Below the pieces are notes generated by a model that saw nothing but the letters and a program-made list of their open reading frames with translations, searched no databases and was not told where the DNA came from. Both the position numbers and the translations under genes were made by a program. From positions 1 to 64,000 of the forward strand of contig BDDD01005733.1 in the NCBI GenBank assembly GCA_001972305.1: a stretch of DNA of 64,000 nucleotides. Reading direction: 5' to 3'. Below are positions 35,619 through 46,124 of the stretch, piece by piece. Each line of letters starts with the position of its first letter. Position 1 is the stretch's first letter. Source of the DNA: Cephalotus follicularis (taxonomy: Eukaryota; Streptophyta; Magnoliopsida; Oxalidales; Cephalotaceae).

Positions 35619-36270
35619 TGTAATGACCGCAAATTCAATTAATGTATATTGATTCCAATGTTAAAATAAATATACATTTTAATTGAATTATTTGTCCAAT
35701 TACTATGTTATATGCCTTGCTTGTATGCCAAGGTTGAATTGATGTGTAGATGGGCAAAACAACCTAAGTAAACTTAAATAATCAGCCTCAACAGTCTACT
35801 GCCACAGGGCAACAGTCGATTGGGTTTATTCGTGGAGTGACAGTCGACTGGCCACCTAAGGCAGTCGACTGGAAGTGCAGTAGAACAGGTGTCTGTGCAT
35901 GTGTGAGAAAGAACAGGGGCGTGGCATGCAAGGGGACAGGTGTCGTGGGCATGCCACCAACTGCCATGACATGCAAGGAAAGCCCTTGCATGTGCTCTGC
36001 AAGATTGCAGACCTTTACCTGCAGAAACAAAAGAAAGAAAGGTGAGAAAGAGATAGAAAGGAGAAAGGAAAAGAGGTGCATGTGATGAGAGAAGGCTGAG
36101 TTATGGCTCTGGCGAATTCAAGATTCCTGAACCCTTATATCAACTTCTAGCACTGTGTGTGAGTGTTAGAAAACACTAGTGATTGAGGAGAATTGCTGGA
36201 GAATTGAAGGAGCTTGCTTGTTGATGGTTTAGAGCTCGAAAAGGGAACTTGGAAGCTTGGAATTCTCCTG

Positions 36271-37605
36271 GTAAGTTCCAAATCCGAACTCTATGCTATG
36301 TGTTGATAAGGTAACTGGGAGGATGTTTGATCCTCTGTTAACATGAATAGAGATTAACATCTTCTAGAATTAAAATGGAGGTAACATATGGTTCAAGTAT
36401 AAATGGAGATTATACCTCTAATTGGTTTATAGTTGTTGTCAATGTCTGAAAATATGATTATTGATTCCCTTAAGTATGCATATACCTTCTGTCCACATGT
36501 TCAAGATCAAAGAACCTGGTATAGAAAGATAATTGACAAGGTCATAGATACGTGGTAAAAAGGGGATAGTCATGAGGCCTAATGATCTAGAGAGTAACTG
36601 CTGTTAGATCATAGTTGTCTTAAGGTTATTGAACTTCCTAGTGCTAATGCATGTGTCCATAAACATGCATGCATAGATTGAACCTGCTGGATTGAAGGAT
36701 TGTTGGGAAAAGGCTTTGGAAGCTTTAAAGAGAAAGATCAAACCCAATTGATCTTGGGATAGCGATTGAGGTAGGGGTAGTGATATGCTATGGAAGATAT
36801 TATATGCATATCATGTATGTTATATTTCTGCTTGCATTGAATTGATTGGCATTAGACTTTGAATTGCACATAAACTGTTACTGCCTGCATTTCTGGGTAG
36901 GAGCAGTCGACTGTTCTTCATGACAGTCGACTACTCAATGCATCCAGTCGACTGTCAATACAAGGCAGTCGACTACTCAACCAAGACAGCCGACTGTTCT
37001 TCAGAGCAGCCGACTGTCCTGGGTAAAATTAATGATATAAGTCCTGTTAAGGCCTCAATTGGAAACGTAATTAACTTGGCCTTCATATGGAAGATTAGAA
37101 CAATCAATCCTGGCCTTATATACAGTTACATTCCAATATTGAACAACATACGCACTTAATTGTGAAAGTTGCATATGAATGACAATGAGATGTTATCCCT
37201 TTGTGATTCTTTGAATTACTACTGCCATTTGCTATTGCTACTGTTTGAAAGGCTATTACTATATATGCTACCATTAGTCTAGTATATACTGTTTGGTGTT
37301 ATTGAACACCGCTACCATTGATATTTCAATGATTGAAACCAACTATGGGCTATGTACCCAAAATTATGCTATCAACTATCATTTCAAATGAAAACCTATT
37401 GATTCTCCTCCTATGAGAGGTGCCATCTGTTTTGTTCTCCAAGCGAGAACCATTATTGTATTGATATCGTTTTTCTCCTATGAGATGTACGATAATTGAC
37501 TTGTTATATGTTTCTAAAGAAAACATCTTTATATTGCATATTGTTGATATATGTAATATTATTATTGAAATGCTTGAATTGTTTGTCTATGTTTATTGCC
37601 GGTAG
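36271..37605 (+). other. Possible intron inside gypsy-3 LTR
   Basis: CTCCTG then GTAAGT, a consensus plant donor, and TTTATTGCCGGTAG before TCGAGTGATGG as acceptor; 1335 nt. The palindromes at 36904-37015 fall inside it. Hypothesis from signals only. Confidence 0.3.
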
Positions 37606-37980
37606 TCGAGTGATGGATGTGGTCACCGACTATGGTAGGGATCTTGGGTGCCAGGAGTTGTCCAGCGATCTCCCAAACTTATCTGCATTGCAGATCTTAT
37701 TTGTTACACTACCCGCCAACGCCGGTAGTAAATGTTACCTGTTCTACCATCCTCAGAGCGCGGGAGATAGTTAGGTAGTACACCGTCGGAGCTAGGAGTT
37801 AGCGGCATGTGACACCCATGGATGAATTGATTGTACCCTTATGCGTTATTCTTGCATATGTATTGTCTATGGCCACTTGGCATGATTGCTACATATATTG
37901 GCACATTTAAATGATATTTTAAATATAAACTGTCATACATGTTGCATTCATATATTCCTTAGTATGCATTATCTTCCTAC

Positions 37981-38005
37981 TTAGCCAAGTGAGGACAACG
38001 GCTAA
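37981..38005 (+). other. LTR hairpin 1
   Basis: TTAGCC/GGCTAA around AAGTGAGGACAAC, followed by CCCCCCTACAGTTTCAGATT. Confidence 0.6.
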
Positions 38006-38150
38006 CCCCCCTACAGTTTCAGATTAAGCGAAGACTTGGAGTTTGCTGCTGAAGCTTGGAGAGCTTCTACTTTCGGTTGAAGGTTGTTATTTCCTTTTAT
38101 GTTATGTAATGTATTGAATGGTTCATACCCCGTTACCGTCGTACTTCTTT

Positions 38151-38320
38151 GAATTGGTTTAGGGTTCCTTAAGTTTGATTTTCACCAATTTGTACCTCCA
38201 TTCATTCCAAGCATTTACCAAACCGAAATTATCATAATTGGACAAATAATTCAAGTAAAGTAAGTGTACATTTATTCATCAATATCACAATGTACACGAA
38301 TTGAATTTGCGGTTATTACA
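38151..38320 (-). repeat. Gypsy-4 3' LTR, initial 170 bp
   Basis: LTR-strand TGTAATAACCGC begins at 38320 next to the gypsy-4 PPT and matches 43780-43949. It breaks off into the oppositely oriented gypsy-3 LTR at about 38150, with no target duplication. Confidence 0.8.
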
Positions 38321-38333
38321 TTCCTCCCTCCTT
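38321..38333 (-). other. Gypsy-4 polypurine tract
   Basis: Minus-strand AAGGAGGGAGGAA, identical to the gypsy-3 tract. Confidence 0.85.
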
Positions 38334-38344
38334 AAAGAAAATTC

Positions 38345-41097
38345 GTCCTCGAATTTAGCCCTTACATCCCAAACAAGTGAGGGAATGTCTCCATCATTTC
38401 GTCTTCATGTTCCCACGAAGCTTCCTCAGCTCCATGGAAACGCCATAACACTTTTACCATAGGAATGGTCTTGTTCCTCAGTACCTTTTCCATTCGATCC
38501 TGTGACCTCGGCAATCCCGATACAAGTCCATGGTCATATGCTCCCATTTCCATTCAACCACTGGCAGCGATTGTAACAGTCTCGCAGGTTTCTGATGTTT
38601 AGCCTTCACTCTCTGGCAGGTCAAACATCTTGCTACATGTTCAGCAACTTCCTGTTTCATACCACTCCACCAGTAATTCTTTTTCAGGTCGTGCCACATC
38701 TTGGTACTTCCTGGGTGGACACTGTATTTCGATTTATGAGCTTGTTGTAGTAGTTCATTCCCGATGCTCTCGTCATCCGGAACACATATCATTCCTCAGA
38801 ACCTCAGTATGCCATCAGTACGAATGGAGAACTCAGAATCAGTGTCTAGGTTCTCACGAATACTCCATAACTCAGAATCACTGTACTGAGCAGTCAGAAT
38901 ATGCTCCAGAAGTTCCGGTTGTGCTCTCATACTGGCCACAATAACTCCTCGGGAAACCATGAACGGATTCCATCTCTGAAATGCCTCCAATAGCTTCCAC
39001 TGTGAAACCATTGCTCCAGCAATCATTGCCTTGCGACTCAGCTCATCAGCCACTACATTCGCCTTTCCCTGGTGGTATTGAATGTTGCAATTGTAGTCAT
39101 TAAAGAATTCCACCCATCGCCTTTGTCTCATATTGAGCTCCTTCTGGGAAAACAAATATTTCAAACTTTTGTGGTCAGTAAAGATCTCAAACAGAGCACC
39201 ATAGAGGTAGTGCCTCCATTTCTGCAAAGCAAACACTATGGCTGCCAACTCAAGATCGTGTACGGAATATTTTTCCTCATACAGTTTTAACTTCCTTGAT
39301 GCGTATGCAATCACCCTACCTCACTGCATAAGAACGCATCCCAATCCCTTCCCAGAAGCATCAGTATAGACAGTAAATCCCTCATTACCTTCCGATAATG
39401 CCAACACTGGAGCCGAAATCAACCGACTCTTCAACTCTTGGAAACTTGCTTCACAAGAATCATCCCACACAAATCTTGACATCTTCTGAGTCAACTGTGT
39501 CAACGGTGTAGCAAGCTTCGAAAATCCCTTAATGAATCTCCGGTAGTATCCAGCCAATCCCAAGAAACTACGAACCTCAGTAGCGTTCCTCGGTTGGGGC
39601 CAACCAATAATACTCTCAATCTTCGAAGGATCCACTGACAATCCTTCACTTGACACTATGTGACCTAAGAAAGTCACATGATCCAGCCAAAATTCGCACT
39701 TGCTGAATTTGGCGTATAGCTGTTCCTTCCGTAGTATCTGCAATACAATCCTCAAGTGCTGCATGTGTTCCTCAATGCTCTTTGAGTAGATCAGAATGTC
39801 ATCTAAAAATATAACGACGAACTGATCAAGATAGGGTTGGAACACTCTGTTCATCAGACACATAAAGGCTGCAGGAGCATTTGTCAAACCAAACGGCAGT
39901 ATCAGAAATTTGTAGTGCCCATATCTGGTTCAAAATGCGGTCTTCTCCACATCACCTTCTCTGATTCTAAACTGATGATAACCTGTTCTCAGGTCAAGTT
40001 TGGAGAATACAGTTGAGCCTTGCAATTGGTCGAACAATTCCTCAATATGTGGCAGAGAATATTTGTTCTTCACAGTCACCTGGTTCAGCAGTCTGTAATC
40101 GATGCATAGCCGCATCGATCCATCCTTCTTCTTCATAAATAGAACCGGTGCTCCCCACGGTGATACACTCGGTCTGATAAAGCCTTTATCAAGGGAATCC
40201 TGAAATTGAACCTTCAACTCTTTCCGTTCGGCAGGAACCATTCGGTACGGTGCTCTGGATATAGGAACAGTTCCAGGCAACAGTTCAATACTGAACTCTC
40301 ACTATCGTGATCGTACGATTATATATTATCGCACTGGTCAGCAAGAAGTCGTTAGTTGGAGCATTCACCTCCAATTACATATGTAAACAAACTGTAATGC
40401 TATGCAAGTCATATAGAAAACATGATGCAACGAATGAGTATGTGACTAAAGGGTCAATCGATATACGAGTAACTATAACTTCATATTTAGATGAGTATAA
40501 TTTTACCTTGCATGATTCTTTTGCCGGTATCTTCTCACGGTTGAGTAGCCGATCCACTTCCACCAGCTCCATCATTACTCGGTTGAGTTTTCATATTAGG
40601 ACACTCATTCACGCGATGATCAGATGAACCACATCTCAGGCACTTTCCTGCCCTCTTCCAGCACTTGGTTTCCTTATGATTAAAAGACCATAAAAATTAC
40701 ATCCTCCAAAATTCGGGCGACCGCTTCGGATAGGAGTCCTTGAACGAGAAGTATCTCGAGTAGCAGTCTGGCAAGGCTGTCTGGAAGATCGCCTAGACCG
40801 TCCAGAAGGTTGTCTAATCCGTTGCGCTTGAACGTACAATCACTGGATTTCCTCCATGTGAGTGGCATTAGTAGACATCTGTTGTCGGATGAAATTGGTT
40901 ATCCGTTCCACATTCGCCGCGTTGGCTTGAATCTGCTGTTGGAAGAGATCAACCAGGCGGTAAAAATTACTCTTCTCGTCATGCACTAGAGGAACATTCA
41001 CTCCTTCATTCACTGCTGGGTCATTTGCAGGTACCGACGGTGTGTTGACACCTTCGTCGGCTCTACGCCTTCCTCTTCTTCCTCTTCGGAGATCCAT
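38345..41097 (-). pseudogene. Gypsy-4 internal region, same deletion derivative
   Basis: Starts at ATG 41097 (MDLRRGRRGRRRADEG). It has the same three losses as gypsy-3: the gag core (jump from VQAQRIRQPSGRSRR to the knuckle region), the protease-RT linker after VCLHM, and the integrase core after MTMDL. The protease reads DPLVTYSF. RT and RNase H are better kept than in gypsy-3: [65 protein letters not shown] (38796-40280, with stops at about 39315 and 39929). The integrase zinc region (38570-38760) and the C-terminal chromodomain-like tail end at FPHLFGM (38362). It cannot supply capsid or integrase. Confidence 0.87.
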
Positions 41098-41188
41098 TCA
41101 GTTTCCTATATGGAATCACATAATCATTAGGAAATAATTCCCTTAATTTATCCGAGAAACTTATCATAGCTTAGCATATATGGAATAT

Positions 41189-41200
41189 GCTCTGATACCA
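41189..41200 (-). other. Gypsy-4 primer-binding site
   Basis: Exact TGGTATCAGAGC on the minus strand, 3 bases inside the 5' LTR. Confidence 0.9.
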
Positions 41201-41350
41201 TGCTGTCACAACCCGTCGTTCGATTCCATACCATTAAGACAAGCATATGTGGTGATATCAGCAATTAAATATATTCCAGCATTCATTTAACAATTCATAA
41301 ACAATATGCGGAAGTATTCAGTAAGCCGGAATATAAAATACAAGTCATTC

Positions 41351-41372
41351 GCACGCAGCCCATACTACGTGC
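41351..41372 (-). other. LTR hairpin 2, GCACG stem
   Basis: Five-bp stem GCACG/CGTGC with LTR-strand loop TAGTATGGGCTG. Confidence 0.65.
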
Positions 41373-41553
41373 CGGTAATTGCAATAATTTATCCTTATAC
41401 ATAAGGAAGGTACAACAGTAACATGGGGTATGAACGGTTCATTACAAAATAATGTACAACATCATAAAATAACAACCTTAAGATAGAAAGTACAAGCTCT
41501 CCAAGCTTCAGCAGCAATCTCCCAAGTTTTCGCTTAATCTGAAATTGTAGGGG

Positions 41554-41578
41554 TTAGCCATTGTCCTCACTTGGCTAA
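41554..41578 (-). other. LTR hairpin 1
   Basis: LTR-strand TTAGCC/GGCTAA with loop AAGTGAGGACAAT. Confidence 0.6.
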
Positions 41579-41957
41579 GTAGGAAGATAATGCATGCTAA
41601 GGAATATATGAATGCAACATGTATGACAGTTTATATTTAAATAACATTTAAATGTGCCAATATATAAGCAATCATGCCAAGTGGCCATAGACAATACATA
41701 TGCAAGAATACCGCACAAGGGTACAATCAATTCATCCTGGTTTGGGTGTCACATGTCGCAACCTCCTAGCTCCGACTGCGCACCACCTAACTATGACCCT
41801 ACGCTCTGAAGATGATAGAACAAGTAACATTTACTACCGGCGTTGGCAGGTAGTTTAACAAATAAGATCTGCAATGCAGATAAGTTTAGGAGATACTCTG
41901 GCCAACTCCTGGCACCCAGGATCCCTACCGTAGTCGGTGACCACGGCCATCACTCGA

Positions 41958-43296
41958 CTATCGGCAATAAAAATAGACAAACAAATCCAGCATTTCAATA
42001 ACAATATTACATATATCATTAATATGCAATATCAAAGTTGTTTTCTTTAGAAACAAATAACAAGTCATTTATCGTACATCTCATAGGAGGAAAACGATAT
42101 CAATACAATAATGGTTCTCGATTGGAGAACAAAACAGGTGGTACCTCTCATAGGAGGAAAAACAATAATTTCTTTAAACAATAGGTTTTCATTTAAAAAT
42201 GATAGTTGATATCATAATTTGGGTACATAGTCAATAGTTAGTTTCAATCATTGAAATATAATTGGTAGTGGTGCTAGATAACACCAAAACAGTATATACT
42301 AATATAAAGTAGCATATACAGTAACAACATTACAAGACAGTAACAAGGTAAGGATTCACAAAGAATAGCATTTCATAGTCATTCATATGCAACTCTCACA
42401 AGGAGTGCGTACGTTGTTTAGTTTTGGAATGTAGTTGTATATGAGGCCAGGATTGACTGTTCTAGTCATCCATATGGAGGCCAAGTTAATTACATTCCGA
42501 ATTGAGGCCCAAATAGAACCTATAACAGCATTTTGACCCAGAACAGTCGGTTGTTCTCAAGAACAATCGGCTGTTTTGGTTGAGTAGTCGACTGTTTTGT
42601 CTTAACAATCGACTGGATAGGGTTGAGTAGTCGACTACCATGAAGAACAGTCGACTGCTTCTGCCCAGAAATGCAGGCAGTAGCAGTTTATGTGTACTTC
42701 AAATTCTAATGCCAATCAAATCAATGCATGCAACAAGCAGAAAATAACATACATGATGTGCATAATATATCTTCCATAAACATGTCGTTACCCCTACCTC
42801 AAATTGCTATCCCAAGATCAATTGGAATTGATCTTTCTCTTTGAGTTTTCCAAGCTTTTCACCAACCAGAGCTTCCAAATCCGGTAGAATATAATCTATA
42901 CAGTACATGCATGAAGGTTCAGTCATTAACCAGTAGGTTAGCTAATTATCCAGTCACAACATTGCTCTACAGTAGCTTATCACTATATCCTTAAGCCTTA
43001 AACTTCACTCTTACAATTCCCTTTGAACTCCTTGTCAACTATCATTCAATTTCGGGATCTTAATGTGTTGACAGAGGATGCATATATACACTTAAGAGAA
43101 TCAGTAGGCATATGTCATGACAACTAACTAAAATTAGAATTAGAGGTCATAATCTCAACTAAGCTTCATGTCCATAATTCTTACTCCTTTTCATTACCAT
43201 TTCAAATTCAAATCTAGAAGTTGTTAACCTTAACTATTAACATCCTCCTAGTTACATTATCATCACATGGCAGTGAGCTCGAATTTGGAAACTTAC
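41958..43296 (-). other. Possible intron inside gypsy-4 LTR
   Basis: Minus-strand GGTAAGT donor (43291-43297) and a TTTTTATTGCCGATAG acceptor before TCGAGTGATGG. At 1339 nt it is almost the same size as the gypsy-3 candidate. Confidence 0.3.
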
Positions 43297-43954
43297 CAAA
43301 AAATCCAAGCTTCAATTCTCTTTCTTTGAGCTCTCCAATTCCATAAATATGCAAGCTCCATTAATATTTAGCAAGCTCTCTCTTCACTCAGTGTTTTCCT
43401 AACACACACACACAGCTCTAATGGCTGATAAAAAGGTTAGGAACCTCTGAATTCGCCATGTTCTCATAACTCAACTTCTCTCATTCCTTCTCTCACTCAC
43501 ATGCAGTTATCTTTCTCTCTTCTTTCTATCTCTTTCTCACCTTTCTCTTCTTTCCATTCTGTTTGCAAGTTGCAGAGAACGTGCAAGCACCCTATTTTGC
43601 ATGCTCTGGCAGCTACTGTCATGTATGACAGCTGCCTCTCATGCATGCCATAGCCATGTCTCACATTGCAGACACATACACATGTTCTGTGCCTTTCCAA
43701 TTGACTTTCTTTAATAGGCAGTCGACTGTCACACCACGCAGCAGGCAGTCGATTGTTGCCATGTAACAGTCTGCTGTTTGAATTGGTTTAGGGTTCCTTA
43801 AGTTTGATTTTCACCAATTTGTACCTCCATTCATTCCAAGCATTTACCAAACCGAAATTATCATAATTGGAAAAATAATTCAAGTGAAGTAAGTGTACAT
43901 TTATTCATCAATATCGCAATGTACACGAATTGAATTTGCGGTTATTACAAGATC

Positions 43955-45187
43955 GTCGTTATCTTTCTAGACGACATTCTGATATATTCCATGAGTGTGG
44001 AGGAGCATATGCAGCATCTTTGGATTGTGTTGAAGACACTGAGGAAGGAATGATTATTTTCCAAATTCAGTAAGTGTGAATTCTGGCTAGATCGTGTGAC
44101 TTTTCTGGGCCATATTGTATCCGGTGAAGGAGTGTCAGTGGATCCTTCAAAGATTGAGAGCATTGTGGATTGTCCATAACCGAAGAATGTTACTAATGTT
44201 CATAGATTCTTAGGGTTGGCTGGCTACTACCAGAGGTTTATTGAGCGGTTCTCACGGATTATTAGTCCGTTGACTCGGTTGACTCAGAAGAAGTCGAGTT
44301 TTGTATAGGATGAGGCTTGCGAAGCAGCTTCCAAGAACTGAAGATCGGTTGGTATCGGCTCCTGTGTTGGCATTACCTGAGGGTAATGATGATCTTACTG
44401 TCTATAGCGATGCTTCTAGGAAAGGATTGGGATGTGTCCTTACGCAACATGGTCGAGTGATTGCACATGCATTGAGGAAGTTGAAGCCGTACGAGGAGAA
44501 CTATCCTGTACATGATCTTGAGTTGGCTGCCATAGTGTTTGCTTTGAAGAAATGGAGACATTATCTCTATGGTGCACAATTTGAGATATTCACTGACCAC
44601 AAAAGTTTGAAGTATCTATTTTCTCAGAAGGAACTGAACAATGGACAGAGAAGGTGGGTTGAATTCTTCAATGAATATAATTGTAATATTCAATACCACC
44701 CAGGGATGGCTAATGTAGTTGCTGATGCATTGAGTCGCAAGGCTATGATTGCTGGTGCGATGGTTTCTCAATGGGAGTTGTTGGAGGATTTTCAGAGATG
44801 GAATCCGTTCATGGTTTCCAAAGGGGTTATTGTCGCTAATGTTAGAGCGCAACTGGAACTTCTGTATCGTATTCTAACTGCCCAGTATAGTGACACGGAA
44901 TTGTGGAATGTTCAAGAGAACCTAGATTCATATTCTGAATTCTCTGTGCATTCAGATGACATACTGAGGTTCCGAGGGAGAGTATGTGTCCTGGATGATA
45001 AGGGCATAAGGAATGAACTACTACAACAAGCTCATAAATCATATCATAGCATTCATCAAGGGACTTCTAAGATGTGGCACAACATGAAGAGGGACTACTG
45101 GTGGAGCGGTATGAAAACAGACATTTCCGAGTATGTGGCAAGGTGTCTGACTTGCCAGAGAGTGAAGGCTGAGCATCAGAAGCCTGC
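43955..45187 (+). pseudogene. Gypsy-1 RT catalytic block, RNase H, integrase zinc region
   Basis: Third gypsy-1 segment. It opens with [12 protein letters not shown], the RT active site, directly after the AGATC duplication, then [19 protein letters not shown] and the thumb-connection block. RNase H (44390-44640): [52 protein letters not shown] follows. The integrase zinc region is AHKSYHSIHQG and ARCLTCQRVKAEHQ (45020-45180). A stop near 44055 (KE to TGA) and one near 44178 break the frame, and a shift lies near 44320. Sequence stops at KPA where the Sirevirus-2 LTR starts; the integrase core is not found. Confidence 0.88.
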
Positions 45188-45843
45188 CGCTAGCAAATAT
45201 CCTAGAAACAATTTAAACACAATCACTCAAATGTGGAAATTAAGGACTGTAGGGTTGAGAGAGTTGGAAAAAAATATATAGTGGTTCGACAAACCGCCTA
45301 CGTCCACTCCCCAAGTAAATTGATAGTGTTTGAAGGTTTACAAGTTCACTACGAATTTGTTTACGATTAAGCTCAAATTAAACAAAGCTTCTAGTGATAG
45401 AGAATGTAAAAAGTGAAGGATTTGTAATATGTGAAATTGCTTCAATATGATCTCTTTTGGTGTGGAGAGTGTTTTGAATGTAGCTTGAGTTGCCTTGAAT
45501 GATTTTTCAACTTGAGTGCTTGAAACCCTTTGGAAAATGCTCCACTTTGGCTTATAAACATGTGCTCCAACGGATCTATTTTTGAATGTCTGGCATAATC
45601 CACTCGACTGGATTTCCTAGGCAGTCAGCTGGAGTTGATGGCGCGTATTTTAAATATAGTCGTTGGTGAAGGCAACCGGCTGCTTCCTCTGGACAGTCGG
45701 TGTCACACCCCATTTTGACAAACGCGCACAGAAGCGGTAAAGGCAATTAACATAAAGATTCAGCTCATGCAAAAACAATAAAATTTAAACTTTTAAACAT
45801 GATATCAGTTGCGGAAGCATCAAAACTCATAAGCTGAAAGCAC

Positions 45844-45871
45844 GTAACGTGAATCCCATACTGCACGCTAC
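45844..45871 (-). other. LTR hairpin 2, GTAGCGTG stem
   Basis: LTR-strand GTAGCGTG/CACGTTAC with one G-T wobble, loop CAGTATGGGATT. Confidence 0.7.
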
Positions 45872-46099
45872 TCAATCATCTTAGTCATTGTTAAAAGCCC
45901 ATGAAACGGAGCGTGATCCATTACATTAAACCAAGATAAGTACAACAATGATCATCAGTATAGTACATCAGTAGTCCTTAAAGCAAACCAATTTATTACA
46001 ATCCAGAAGAAATATAAAACCAACAACAACAACATAAAGGCTTGTTCTTCGTCCAAGCTAGTCCAACTGGCCCGATGCATCAATCTGTAAAGTAGGGGG

Positions 46100-46124
46100 T
46101 TAACCTTTGTCCTCACTCGGCTAA
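46100..46124 (-). other. LTR hairpin 1
   Basis: LTR-strand TTAGCC/GGTTAA; the G-C pair is replaced by a G-T wobble. Confidence 0.55.

Larger units (their letters stand above)
35619..38150 (+). repeat. Gypsy-3 3' LTR, missing its last part
   Basis: Starts TGTAATGACCGC after the PPT and has CAGTCGACTG palindromes near 35840-35875 and 36904-37015, hairpin 1 at 37981, and ends at GTCGTACTTC, before the hairpin 2 position. There it fuses to inverted LTR sequence. Confidence 0.85.
27162..43949 (-). mobile_element. Gypsy-4 compound insertion
   Basis: Outer ends are TGTCACACCCCG (27162) and GCGGTTATTACA (43949), the 3' and 5' ends of one minus-strand LTR type. Flanking repeats are AGTTC (27157-27161) and AGATC (43950-43954), one mismatch apart, and gypsy-1 RT is continuous across them. 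Inside are the gypsy-4 5' LTR (41204-43949), its internal region (38321-41097), pieces of its 3' LTR (38151-38320 and 27162-27473) and later material (27474-38150). Single-N assembly uncertainty at 29224 means the interior order needs long-read confirmation. Confidence 0.75.
41204..43949 (-). repeat. Gypsy-4 5' LTR
   Basis: 2746 bp, TGTAATAACCGC...CGGGTTGTGACA on the LTR strand. CAGTCGACTG-type motifs at 42540-42655 and 43715-43770. It carries both hairpins and splice-like signals. It is the only structurally complete LTR of this subfamily here. Confidence 0.9.
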
